Assembly (NCBI GenBank): GCA_964548225.1
Contig: CAZJQP010000043.1
Location: 1-40,014 of the forward strand
Reading direction: 5' to 3'
Origin: CALMEH01 sp964548225
Lineage (GTDB): Bacteria > Acidobacteriota > Blastocatellia > Pyrinomonadales > Pyrinomonadaceae
Length of the DNA stretch: 40,014 nt
Part shown: in pieces, positions 22,379 to 29,799 of the stretch
Layout: each line of letters begins with the position of its first letter
How positions within the stretch are numbered: position 1 is the first letter of the stretch
Program-made: the position numbers and the translations under genes
The notes under the pieces: generated by a model
What the model was told of the DNA's origin: nothing
Seen by the model: only the letters and a program-made list of their open reading frames with translations
Databases searched by the model: none

Positions 22379-24391
22379 ATGAAAAAAAGAGTTATATGTG
22401 CAATGTGGATTTTCTTGATTTTATGTTTTGCGAAAGACGCAAAATCAATATGTTCTACTCCAAGTTTCAATACTTTATCGAGTTTAAATGTGAATAGACC
22501 CAAGGCTTTAGCACCGGCGGATTTTAACCGCGACGGGAAGACGGATTTAGCGATTTTGCGCGACAGCTTGAATCCCAATGCCGGGTTGGTGCAGATTTGG
22601 CTCGGCGACGGCGCAAGTAATTATAATTGGACGGGCGTAGATTATCCATCGGTGCTGACAAATGTTGTTGATATTACCGTCGGCGAATTTAATCAAGATG
22701 GATTACTCGATTTGGCGGTTGTCGGCGGACCGAGTCCGAATTATGTTGTCGCTGTTTTGCTCGGTAATGGAAACGGCAGTTTTGGTGCGCCGACATCGTT
22801 TCCAATCGGAGATGACCCGCGAGATATTGCCGTCGCGGATTTTAATAACGATGGACGTTTAGACATTATTACCGCAAGTTTCAGTGGAAGAGTTGCAACA
22901 ATTTTACCGAATCTCGGAAACAATAATTTCGGAACGGCGGTAACAATTTCGACCGGCGGAATAACCGCCGCTCCAATTGCTATCGTTACGGGTAAATTTA
23001 ACAACGACAATAATCAGGATTTTCTGACTGTTAATAATGACCGGACTGTTTCGGTCAGACTAGGCAATGGAAATCTGACGTTTAATATTCCGGCATCGTC
23101 TCCGACTAATCTTCCCGGAACACAACAAGATATTGAAATCGGAGATTTTAATCGTGATGGGCTTTTGGATTTTGCAACTGCTAGTTTTTCCGATGTAGTC
23201 AGCATTCGATTGGGAAACGAAAACGGTCTTTTTACACAACCGACAAGCGATCCATTTCCCGTTACAAATGTTGCAAATCATCTTGCCGTAGCTGATTTTA
23301 ACGCTGACGGCAAACCTGATATTGCTTCTGCAAATAATGGTTTATCAGGAAATAATAATCTTTCGATTCTTCTGAATTCAAGCGGCGGAAATTTTAGTCA
23401 ATCATTCAATTTTACTGCCGAAGTCGGAATATCTCAAAAAGTTTATGCGCTTGATTTTGACCGCAATCGCAGTTCCGACTTATTAATCCTCAAAGAAGTT
23501 GGCGATAACAAAATAGTTCGTTTTCAAAACACTTGTTTTTTTCCTAATCGTTCGATTTCCGATTTTGACGGCGACAGTCAAACCGACCTTGCAATCTTTC
23601 GTCCGAATACAGGTGAATGGTGGAATCTGAGAAGTTCGGATGGCGGAAATGCCGCCGCGCAATTCGGTATTTCGACCGATAAAATCACGCCGGGCGATTA
23701 CACCGGCGACGGCAAAACGGATATGACTTTTTTCCGTCCATCAAGCGGTTTTTGGTATATTCGCCGAAGCGAGGACAATACATTTTATTCGTTCCCTTTC
23801 GGCACAAACGGCGACATTCCCGCACCTGCCGATTATGACGCGGACGGCAAAACCGACCCGGCTGTTTTTCGCCCTTCAAACGCGACTTGGTATATTCGTC
23901 GCTCAAGCGACAACGGCACGACTATTCAACAATTCGGCGCGTTGAACGATAAACCCGTAGCGGCTGATTATGACGGCGACGGTAAAGCCGACATCGCTAT
24001 TTTTCGTCCCGCAGGCGCAAACGGTGCGGAATGGTGGATTCTCCGCAGTTTGACTGGAAGCGTTGCGGCTTATCAATTCGGCGTTTCTACCGACAAAGCC
24101 GTGCAAGGTGATTACACGGGCGACGGCAAAGCGGATATTGCTGTGTGGCGACAGACAAACGGCACTTGGTTTATTTTGCGAAGCGAAAATGACAGCTATT
24201 ACTCGTTTCCGTTTGGCACAAACGGTGATTTACCTGTTTCAGGCGATTACGACGGAGACGGTAAAAACGATGCCGGAGTCTTTCGTCCGTCAAATGCAAC
24301 TTGGTATGTTCAACGCTCAACTGCCGGAACGCTGATTCGTCAATTCGGCAACACAGGCGACTTACCTGTGCCGAATGCTTTTGGGCTTTAG
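22379..24391 (+). CDS. Exported FG-GAP/VCBS-repeat protein
   Basis: 670 aa from ATG 22379, chosen for AAGGAG 7 bases upstream and the following signal peptide MKKRVICAMWIFLILCFAKDAKS|ICS; a start at 22280 would bury this signal. Residues 40-380 hold about seven FG-GAP repeats (PADFNRDGKTDLAIL, VGEFNQDGLLDLAVV, VADFNNDGRLDIITA and so on), predicting a calcium-binding beta-propeller. From about residue 393 a second repeat block ('DFDGDSQTDLAIFRP...EWWNLRSSDGG') is paralogous to the C-terminal part of the protein at 19205-21532. Probably secreted; the ligand is unknown. No separate copy of the promoter motif was seen in front of it. Confidence 0.92.
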   Translation: MKKRVICAMWIFLILCFAKDAKSICSTPSFNTLSSLNVNRPKALAPADFNRDGKTDLAILRDSLNPNAGLVQIWLGDGASNYNWTGVDYPSVLTNVVDITVGEFNQDGLLDLAVVGGPSPNYVVAVLLGNGNGSFGAPTSFPIGDDPRDIAVADFNNDGRLDIITASFSGRVATILPNLGNNNFGTAVTISTGGITAAPIAIVTGKFNNDNNQDFLTVNNDRTVSVRLGNGNLTFNIPASSPTNLPGTQQDIEIGDFNRDGLLDFATASFSDVVSIRLGNENGLFTQPTSDPFPVTNVANHLAVADFNADGKPDIASANNGLSGNNNLSILLNSSGGNFSQSFNFTAEVGISQKVYALDFDRNRSSDLLILKEVGDNKIVRFQNTCFFPNRSISDFDGDSQTDLAIFRPNTGEWWNLRSSDGGNAAAQFGISTDKITPGDYTGDGKTDMTFFRPSSGFWYIRRSEDNTFYSFPFGTNGDIPAPADYDADGKTDPAVFRPSNATWYIRRSSDNGTTIQQFGALNDKPVAADYDGDGKADIAIFRPAGANGAEWWILRSLTGSVAAYQFGVSTDKAVQGDYTGDGKADIAVWRQTNGTWFILRSENDSYYSFPFGTNGDLPVSGDYDGDGKNDAGVFRPSNATWYVQRSTAGTLIRQFGNTGDLPVPNAFGL

Positions 24392-24403
24392 TCAAGACAA
24401 AAA

Positions 24404-24442
24404 GACGGCAAGGCGATGAAAAAATCTTGTCGTCTTGCCGTC
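24404..24442. terminator. Terminator hairpin between convergent genes
   Basis: GACGGCAAGGCGA (24404-24416) pairs with TCGTCTTGCCGTC (24430-24442) with one G-T pair. AAAAA on the left and GTTGTTTTAT on the right allow it to act on both strands. It separates the VCBS gene from lemA. Confidence 0.75.
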
Positions 24443-24460
24443 CCGTTGTTTTATAGTGGT

Positions 24461-25102
24461 CTATTTATTTGCGTTTGTCGTCGCAGTATTTGCCGGTTGA
24501 GGTGTTTGCTGGCGCATCGAATTTGCGTCGAGTTTTGGATTTTCTTTTCCGCGCTCGTCGGCTTGGAAATAGGGTTCTTCCTTAAATCCAAGCATTCCGG
24601 CAGTTAAGACTGTGGGAAAAGAATTGCGTGTCGTGTTGTATTTTTGCACTGCGTCGTTGTAGTCGAGCCGTGCGACGTTGATGCGGTTTTCGATTCCGGC
24701 AATTTCGTCTTGGACTTTGAGAAATGCTTCGTTTGAACGCAAATTTGGGTAGTTTTCAAATAGCAGAAGCAAGCGGCTCAAATCGCTGTTGGCTTGTATA
24801 ACTTTTTGTTTTTGTTCCGGTGATTTATCGCCTTCCGTGCCTTGTGGTGCTTCCTGTTGGGCGGTTATCAAACGCGAACGGGCATCGGCGATTCTGCCGA
24901 AAACTTCCTGCTCTTGAATTCCCGCCGCTTTTGCCACTTCAAAAAGATTCGGAATGCGGTCGGCGCGGCTTTGCATCGTGCTTTCGACGTTTGCCCATTT
25001 GCTTTTAACGCCTTGTTGTTGCGCTGTTAAATCGTTGTAACTACAACCTGATAAGCTAAATGCAAAAAATAATACAATGGTTAATAAAACTACGTTTTTC
25101 AT
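24461..25102 (-). CDS. LemA-family lipoprotein
   Basis: 213 aa, with AAGGAG in front of the ATG complementary to 25100-25102. The lipobox LSGC (residues 17-20) follows a short hydrophobic signal. The family features are 'YNDLTAQQQGVKSKWANVESTMQSRADRIPNLFEVAK', a long three-helix bundle with 'ENYPNLRSNEAFLKVQDEIAGIENRINVARLDYNDAVQKYNTTRNSFP', and the end of the domain 'FKEEPYFQADE'. LemA proteins are membrane-attached helical proteins of unknown action, often next to a TPM-domain gene, which here is two genes upstream (25947-26804). The C-terminal 25 residues are Gln/Thr/Asn-rich and disordered. Confidence 0.92.
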   Translation of the reverse strand: MKNVVLLTIVLFFAFSLSGCSYNDLTAQQQGVKSKWANVESTMQSRADRIPNLFEVAKAAGIQEQEVFGRIADARSRLITAQQEAPQGTEGDKSPEQKQKVIQANSDLSRLLLLFENYPNLRSNEAFLKVQDEIAGIENRINVARLDYNDAVQKYNTTRNSFPTVLTAGMLGFKEEPYFQADERGKENPKLDANSMRQQTPQPANTATTNANK

Positions 25103-25184
25103 CTGTTTTCTCCTTATTTACTATCCTTAAATCGCTGTGATTTGAATCCATATTTCGACGATCCAAGTCTGCAAAAGTGCGATT

Positions 25185-25892
25185 TTACCTTAATTTATCC
25201 ACACTTGCGATAACTTTTTCAATCTGTTCCAAATAATCGGCAAAAAGTTCATTTGCCGAAATTTCGTCTAATTTTTCTGCAAAATTATTCTCACGAATAT
25301 TAAATATTTTTTCAAACGGCACACCGCTAATCTGCAATTCTGCGGCAGTCAGCGCGACTACTTCGTGTTTTGTAACCGGCGGTTCAAGTCCGTGCAGAAG
25401 CAAAACGGCGCGAAAAAGTGCGGCAAAACTTGCAAGACTTTCTGCCATTAAATTGACCAAACCTTGCACCGACACCGAAGCCGGAATATATTGGCGGCGC
25501 AATTTTATAAGGCAAGTTCGCAGTTCGTATTCAGTTTGATGGCGAAGAAATTTGTCCGAAATTTCAACATCAGCCAACACGTCAAAGCCATACAAAACTT
25601 TGCGGGCGCGTTCTATCTGATGAAATTCGATGGGGAAAACATCCGCCGCCGATTGCAGTTCGGAAACCGTAAAATAAACCGGCAAAGGATGACCGAGTTT
25701 GCTCCATTCACGCATCGGAGCATTTGCGTTTCGCAAATCGCGCGGCGTAATTTTATGGAGGGCAATCAGCAAATTATAATCCGAAATTTGTGGGATATAA
25801 TCGCCCGCTGCCGCCGAACCATACAAAATCACCGCCGCCAAGTTCTTTCCGTGCGTCGTTTTTAAATCATCGAGAAATGCTTCAAATTTCAT
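25185..25892 (-). CDS. Nucleotidyltransferase-fold protein, possibly inactive
   Basis: 235 aa, no signal peptide. The N-terminal Pol-beta-type fold shows LYGSAAAGDYIPQISDYNLLIAL: the GS...GD motif is at 25-31, but the second metal-binding Asp of the usual S-D-x-D is Asn (S37-D38-Y39-N40). The remainder is helical ('ELRTCLIKLRRQYIPAS...VNLMAESLASFAALFRAVLLLHGLEPP'), as in HEPN-like or kanamycin-type C-terminal bundles. Substrate unknown; the missing Asp argues against normal nucleotidyl transfer. No ribosome binding site is visible. It lies between the lemA and TPM genes, which are usual partners. Confidence 0.75.
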   Translation of the reverse strand: MKFEAFLDDLKTTHGKNLAAVILYGSAAAGDYIPQISDYNLLIALHKITPRDLRNANAPMREWSKLGHPLPVYFTVSELQSAADVFPIEFHQIERARKVLYGFDVLADVEISDKFLRHQTEYELRTCLIKLRRQYIPASVSVQGLVNLMAESLASFAALFRAVLLLHGLEPPVTKHEVVALTAAELQISGVPFEKIFNIRENNFAEKLDEISANELFADYLEQIEKVIASVDKLR

Positions 25893-25897
25893 AAATT

Positions 25898-25920
25898 CAG
25901 TTATCAGTTATCAGTTATCA
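25898..25920. repeat. Short tandem repeat CAGTTAT x3
   Basis: Three perfect 7-bp units plus CA lie between the nucleotidyltransferase-fold gene and the TPM gene, just upstream of the former's start codon. Confidence 0.8.
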
Positions 25921-25946
25921 ATTTTTTGTTGACCGATAATTGAAAA

Positions 25947-26804
25947 TCACCAACTGCCACCTGCGCCGCCGCCCGCGCCGTCGCCGCCACCGCCAAAACC
26001 GCCCCAATCCGATGAGCCACCGCCCCAATCGCTTGACGATGAACTGTCCGAACTGCCTCCGCCAATCATCGGACCGATAATCCAAGGCAATGCGCTCCCA
26101 CCGCCAAAACCGCCGCCGCCCCAACGGTCGCGGTCATTTCGATTCGGGCGAGATTTTCCCGCACGGCTGAGAATCAAAAGTAATAAAATAAATCCGATTA
26201 TCAAACAAATTCCCAAACTTGCCGACGAAACGAGATTTTTTTCTTTCGTTTGATTGGTCTGGTTTGGAGTTGGAGTTGGTGCGCCCGTTTGTTTGGCTTC
26301 GATTGTGCGAATATATGCGTCAATCGTGTCCGCCACACCTTTTGTGTAATCGCCTTGTTTGAACGCCGGAACGAGATATTGCCTTTGCAATTGTCCGACT
26401 AAGCCGTCAGGCATCTCATCCTCCAAATCTTTGCCGACTTGCGTAAAATATTTTTTATCGTCAATCGCTACAAGAAGCAACGCGCCCGGATTATCATCGT
26501 TTGCTGTGCCGATTTTCCAACCGCGATAGACAGCGAGCGAATATTCTTCAATCGGTCTTCCGCCGGTTGTTTTGATTACTGCCACGGCGAGAACAACTTG
26601 CGGATTTGTCCGCGCCTTAAATTCGATTATTTTTTGATTTAATTGCCGTTCAACCGTATCGTCAATGACATTTGCAAAATCGTTCACAGGCGCAGTCGGG
26701 GACGGCAAAGGAGATTCATTGATTGAAAATTGTGCGAAAATATTCAACACCGTGCCGAAAAACAGTGCCAAAAGTAATGCGGTGGATTTTGCTGAAAATT
26801 TCAT
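25947..26804 (-). CDS. TPM-domain (YgcG-type) membrane protein with Gly/Ser-rich tail
   Basis: 285 aa. Signal peptide MKFSAKSTALLLALFFGTVLNIFA|Q. The TPM domain (about 38-170) has 'PVNDFANVIDDTVERQLNQKI', 'PQVVLAVAVIKTTGGRPIEEYSLAVYRGWKIGTANDDNPGALLLVAIDDKKYFTQVG' and 'LVPAFKQGDYTKGVADTIDAY'. A Pro/Thr linker, one membrane helix (194-213) and a tail of GGGS/SSDWGG repeats follow. TPM proteins are periplasmic-facing and have been linked to photosystem repair in plants; the bacterial role is unclear. It lies close to lemA on the same strand. GAGAA precedes the start codon. Confidence 0.9.
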   Translation of the reverse strand: MKFSAKSTALLLALFFGTVLNIFAQFSINESPLPSPTAPVNDFANVIDDTVERQLNQKIIEFKARTNPQVVLAVAVIKTTGGRPIEEYSLAVYRGWKIGTANDDNPGALLLVAIDDKKYFTQVGKDLEDEMPDGLVGQLQRQYLVPAFKQGDYTKGVADTIDAYIRTIEAKQTGAPTPTPNQTNQTKEKNLVSSASLGICLIIGFILLLLILSRAGKSRPNRNDRDRWGGGGFGGGSALPWIIGPMIGGGSSDSSSSSDWGGGSSDWGGFGGGGDGAGGGAGGSW

Positions 26805-26857
26805 TTTTTTTATTTTCTCAAATCAAAACCGAATACGAAAGTTTATTCGTGCAAGTT

Positions 26858-27661
26858 CTATTTTTCCAAAGCGGAATGAAGAGCAAAATGTGCGAGGAAG
26901 AAAAACAAAACGCCGGCAAAAACCGAGAGCGAAACAAGGGGATTTTTGCCGCCGTGATGATTGATTTCGGGAATTAAATCGCTCGCCGCAACATAAAGCG
27001 TTACGCCGCTTGCAAGCGGGAGCGCGTAAGCGACTGTAAAACCTATATTTGCACCGACGAAGTTAAATATAATGACACCGAGAAGCGTTGTTAAACCAAC
27101 AAGCGATGTTGCAATCAGAGCTTCTTTTTTGCCTTTTCCGGCGGCGAGGATCATTGATGAAATTGTGAAGCCTTCGGGGAATTTGTGCAGAAAAATGGCG
27201 AGAAAAACTAAAATTCCGACTTTGAAATCAACTTGCGCGGCGGCGGCTATGGAAACGCCGTCGAAAAATGTGTGAATCAGAAGTCCACCGACTGCTGTGT
27301 AAGCCGATTTTGTCGAAATCAGATGGTCGCTGTGAACTTCCTCGCCCAAGTGAAAATGCGGCGCGATAGTATGTTCAAAAAATTGTGTGAGCAGATAACC
27401 GATTAAAATTAAAATCATCGGAATTAACAATTTTTCGCTGTCAAATGTGCCTTCTTTTGGTTGCCAAAGTTTGACGACTTCGGGCAGAACATCAATAAAA
27501 ACAACCGAAAGCATAAAGCCCGCGCCCAAACCTAAAATATATTTGAGAAGTTTTCGATAATTTTTATGAATCGCCGGCGGAAAGAGAATCAATCCGCCAA
27601 GCACATTCGCCGCACCCGCCAAAACGCCGAAAATAAGTAATTGTAAGAGAGAATTTTCCAT
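26858..27661 (-). CDS. ZIP-family divalent metal transporter
   Basis: 267 aa, about eight membrane helices. The metal-site motifs are present: HTFFDG (H130, D134) in helix 4 and HKFPEG (H159, E163) in helix 5. A His-rich segment (HTIAPHFHLGEEVHSDH, 97-113) lies in the loop before helix 4. The C-terminal half ends 'GVTLYVAASDLIPEINHHGGKNP', also typical. ZIP proteins move Zn or Fe into the cytoplasm. It is first in the minus-strand run, and an 18-bp palindrome lies just upstream at 27679-27696. Confidence 0.93.
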   Translation of the reverse strand: MENSLLQLLIFGVLAGAANVLGGLILFPPAIHKNYRKLLKYILGLGAGFMLSVVFIDVLPEVVKLWQPKEGTFDSEKLLIPMILILIGYLLTQFFEHTIAPHFHLGEEVHSDHLISTKSAYTAVGGLLIHTFFDGVSIAAAAQVDFKVGILVFLAIFLHKFPEGFTISSMILAAGKGKKEALIATSLVGLTTLLGVIIFNFVGANIGFTVAYALPLASGVTLYVAASDLIPEINHHGGKNPLVSLSVFAGVLFFFLAHFALHSALEK

Positions 27662-27678
27662 TTATGAAAAAGCAAATT

Positions 27679-27696
27679 TTTGTAATTTATTACAAA
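27679..27696. promoter_or_regulatory. Palindrome upstream of the ZIP gene, candidate metal-regulator operator
   Basis: TTTGTAAT-TT-ATTACAAA is an exact 8+2+8 palindrome 17 bases before the ZIP start codon. Fur/Zur-type operators are AT-rich palindromes of similar length, so control by such a repressor is plausible, but this exact sequence is not a consensus that I can name. Confidence 0.45.
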
Positions 27697-28258
27697 GCGA
27701 AACAAGAAAATTAATGACTTGGCAAAGATTGACCGTTAGCTATTACTAAACGGTTTCGGTTACCGCAAAAAATACTCTCTTCGTCTGATTACAAATTACG
27801 AAAAATCGTTTCGAAATGCAATCTTTCAGTTTAGCCTAAAGCGTGCAAAAAGCGAAAAGTAGAAAAATAATTTTTAACGCAACTTCCTTTAAAGTCCGTA
27901 GTATTTAAGGTTTTAAGCACTTGATTAAATTCCTGTGGAAAAAAACTTCAAAAAATTGAAAATAATGCTTGACAGGGAAAGAAAAATAGTCGTAAGATGC
28001 TTTTAATTATTTGAGAATAGTTCAAAACACAGAGTTTTGAATGCAAATAAGTTTTTCTAAGTTCAGAGTGTTTAATTTAAGCACTTCCACAACAAATTAA
28101 CAGAAGAAAAAACTTGCGCGGAAATTTAGTTTAAAAGCAGAACGGTCAAAAGGCAAATTTTCGCAGAAATCAAAAACCAGCAATATTTAATGTAGTTTGG
28201 GACGAGTTGACAAACGAAATCTCGCGGTATATCTGCGCCGTGAAACTGATAAAGTTAT
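27697..28258. other. Gene-free region between the ZIP gene and the dcw cluster
   Basis: 562 bases without a credible gene on either strand. It contains the promoter at 27969-27998, a small hairpin CAAAAC-ACAGA-GTTTTG (28023-28039), and a second possible promoter, TTGACA at 28207-28212 with TATCTG at 28230-28235. No mraZ gene, which usually opens dcw clusters, was found here. Confidence 0.6.
27969..27998 (+). promoter_or_regulatory. Housekeeping promoter facing the dcw cluster
   Basis: TTGACA (27969-27974), 18-bp spacer, TAAGAT (27993-27998). It would leave a leader of about 260 bases before rsmH, long enough to hold a control element; none is recognised. Confidence 0.5.
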
Positions 28259-28264
28259 TTGAAA

Positions 28265-29200
28265 ATGCCGGTCGAAAATTTACATAAATCCGTTCTTTTA
28301 ACGGAAACCGTCAAACTGCTTAATCCGCAGAAAGATGAACTTTTCGTTGATGCAACTTTGGGGTTAGGCGGACACGCCGAAGCAATTTTGTCGGCGACGA
28401 AAGATGTGAAAATTATCGGCATTGACCAAGACGTAGAAGCGATTGAATTTGCGGAAAAAAGGCTTGAGAAATTCGGTGCGAGAATCGAAATTTTTCACGC
28501 AAACTTTGTGGACATTAAAAACGTCTTGAAAGGCGAAAAAGTGGACGGCATTTTGGCAGATTTGGGCGTTTCGTCTTTGCAGTTTGACAGTGCGGAACGC
28601 GGTTTCAGTTTTCGATTCGATGCAGAACTCGATATGCGGATGGACAGAAATTCGGACGCGGAAACTGCCGCCGAATTGCTTGAAAATCTTTCGGAAACGG
28701 AAATCGCCGATTTGATTTACAAGTTTGGCGAAGAAAGAAATTCGCGGCGTATTGCGCGGAGAATTGTTTGGAAACGCGAAATCGGTGAACCGATAAAAAC
28801 GACCAAAGAACTTGCCGAAACAGTTGAAAAAGCGGTCGGACGCAAACCGAAAGACAAAATTCATCCGGCAACACGCACGTTTCAAGCCTTGAGAATTGCG
28901 GTCAACGGCGAAATTGAAATTTTGGAAAAGTTTATCGAAGATGCGATAGATGTTTTGAAAACGGACGGACGATTGGCGGTTATTACGTTTCATTCGCTTG
29001 AAGATCGAATAATTAAGCAGACTTTCCAACGTCTTGCCGGAAAATGTTCGTGTCCGCCGCGCTTGCCGCAATGTCAGTGCGGTGCAAAGAAAGAAATTGA
29101 AATTTTAACGCGAAAACCCCTAGTTTCGTCAGCCGAAGAATTGGCTGAAAATCCGCGAGCCAGAAGCGCAAAGTTGCGTGTTTGCCGCAAATTGAATTAG
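28265..29200 (+). CDS. rsmH: 16S rRNA (cytosine-1402-N4)-methyltransferase RsmH
   Basis: 311 aa from ATG 28265; the TTG two codons upstream is less likely. RsmH methylates C1402 in the ribosomal decoding centre using SAM. The motifs are HKSVLLTETVKLL, DATLGLGGHAEAIL (29-42, SAM loop), GIDQDVEAIEFA, 'DGILADLGVSSLQFD', 'ERGFSFRFDAELDMRMD' and the end block 'AVITFHSLEDRIIKQTFQ'. The late Cys cluster (KCSCPPRLPQCQCGAK) is usual for the family. It leads the dcw cluster, 29 bases before the ftsL-like gene. Confidence 0.97.
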   Translation: MPVENLHKSVLLTETVKLLNPQKDELFVDATLGLGGHAEAILSATKDVKIIGIDQDVEAIEFAEKRLEKFGARIEIFHANFVDIKNVLKGEKVDGILADLGVSSLQFDSAERGFSFRFDAELDMRMDRNSDAETAAELLENLSETEIADLIYKFGEERNSRRIARRIVWKREIGEPIKTTKELAETVEKAVGRKPKDKIHPATRTFQALRIAVNGEIEILEKFIEDAIDVLKTDGRLAVITFHSLEDRIIKQTFQRLAGKCSCPPRLPQCQCGAKKEIEILTRKPLVSSAEELAENPRARSAKLRVCRKLN

Positions 29201-29229
29201 AAGTCTCTCCCCAAAGACATTAAAAAATT

Positions 29230-29712
29230 ATGAGCCGAAAAAAAACGCCGAAAATCAGAAATCAGAAAAATGTAAAGCGCGAAGGTGATCCGATTCCGTG
29301 GCGTTATTGTCTTCTGACCTTAGTTTGCGGATTGCTTTTGGTCGGCGGTTTTTTCTTCGCCGCACGGCAGCATTTTTCTTCGATTGATTACGGCATCAAA
29401 AATTCACAGCTTAAAAAACAAAAAGACGAGCTTGAAACCGTGCAACGCCAGCTTTTAATTGACAAAGAATTTGCGCTTTCGCCGGTTTCGATTAAAAAAG
29501 TTGCTAAAGAATATGGTTTCACGGAAGTTGCGGCGAGCGTTGAATCGCTTTACACAAACGAAAAGGAAACGAAACCGAAACCGAAGGCGGAAAAAGTTTC
29601 CCAGACGAAAACTGTTGAAAAAAAATCTGACGTGAATACACGCAATGAAGAAAAAAAGCCGGAAACTAAAGCGATTGTAAAGACCGATTCCAAAAGCAAA
29701 AAAGGTGTTTAG
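29230..29712 (+). CDS. ftsL: FtsL-like division protein
   Basis: 160 aa bitopic protein: a basic cytoplasmic start (MSRKKTPKIRNQKNVKREG), one membrane helix (about residues 25-46), then a short coiled coil (NSQLKKQKDELETVQRQLLIDKEF) and a Lys/Glu/Thr-rich disordered tail of about 60 residues. Sequence identity with known FtsL is low, as usual; the call rests on topology and position between rsmH and ftsI. FtsL joins FtsB/FtsQ in activating septal wall synthesis. The tail is longer than in model FtsL proteins. Confidence 0.75.
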   Translation: MSRKKTPKIRNQKNVKREGDPIPWRYCLLTLVCGLLLVGGFFFAARQHFSSIDYGIKNSQLKKQKDELETVQRQLLIDKEFALSPVSIKKVAKEYGFTEVAASVESLYTNEKETKPKPKAEKVSQTKTVEKKSDVNTRNEEKKPETKAIVKTDSKSKKGV

Positions 29713-29717
29713 AATTG

Positions 29718-29795
29718 GTTCGGAGTGTCGCCTTCAGGCGATTTTTTGTCAGCGAAGCACAAGTAAATTTCACGCATAAATGCGTAACTCTAAAC
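29718..29795. repeat. REP-like inverted pair (families C and D) before ftsI
   Basis: Left unit (from 29718): tag GTTCGGAG then hairpin TCGCC-TTCA-GGCGA. Right unit, inverted (ends 29795): tag GTTTAGAG then hairpin ACGCAT-TT-ATGCGT. The two outer ends align as imperfect inverted repeats although the stems differ. It fills the 87-base ftsL-ftsI gap and ends 4 bases before the ftsI ATG, leaving no ribosome binding site. Confidence 0.7.
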
Positions 29796-29799
29796 AAAA

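Noticed and set aside
27697..28258. Riboswitch or RNA gene in the gap before rsmH
   Set aside because: Only a small hairpin and promoter-like boxes are visible; no recognised RNA fold could be supported by eye.
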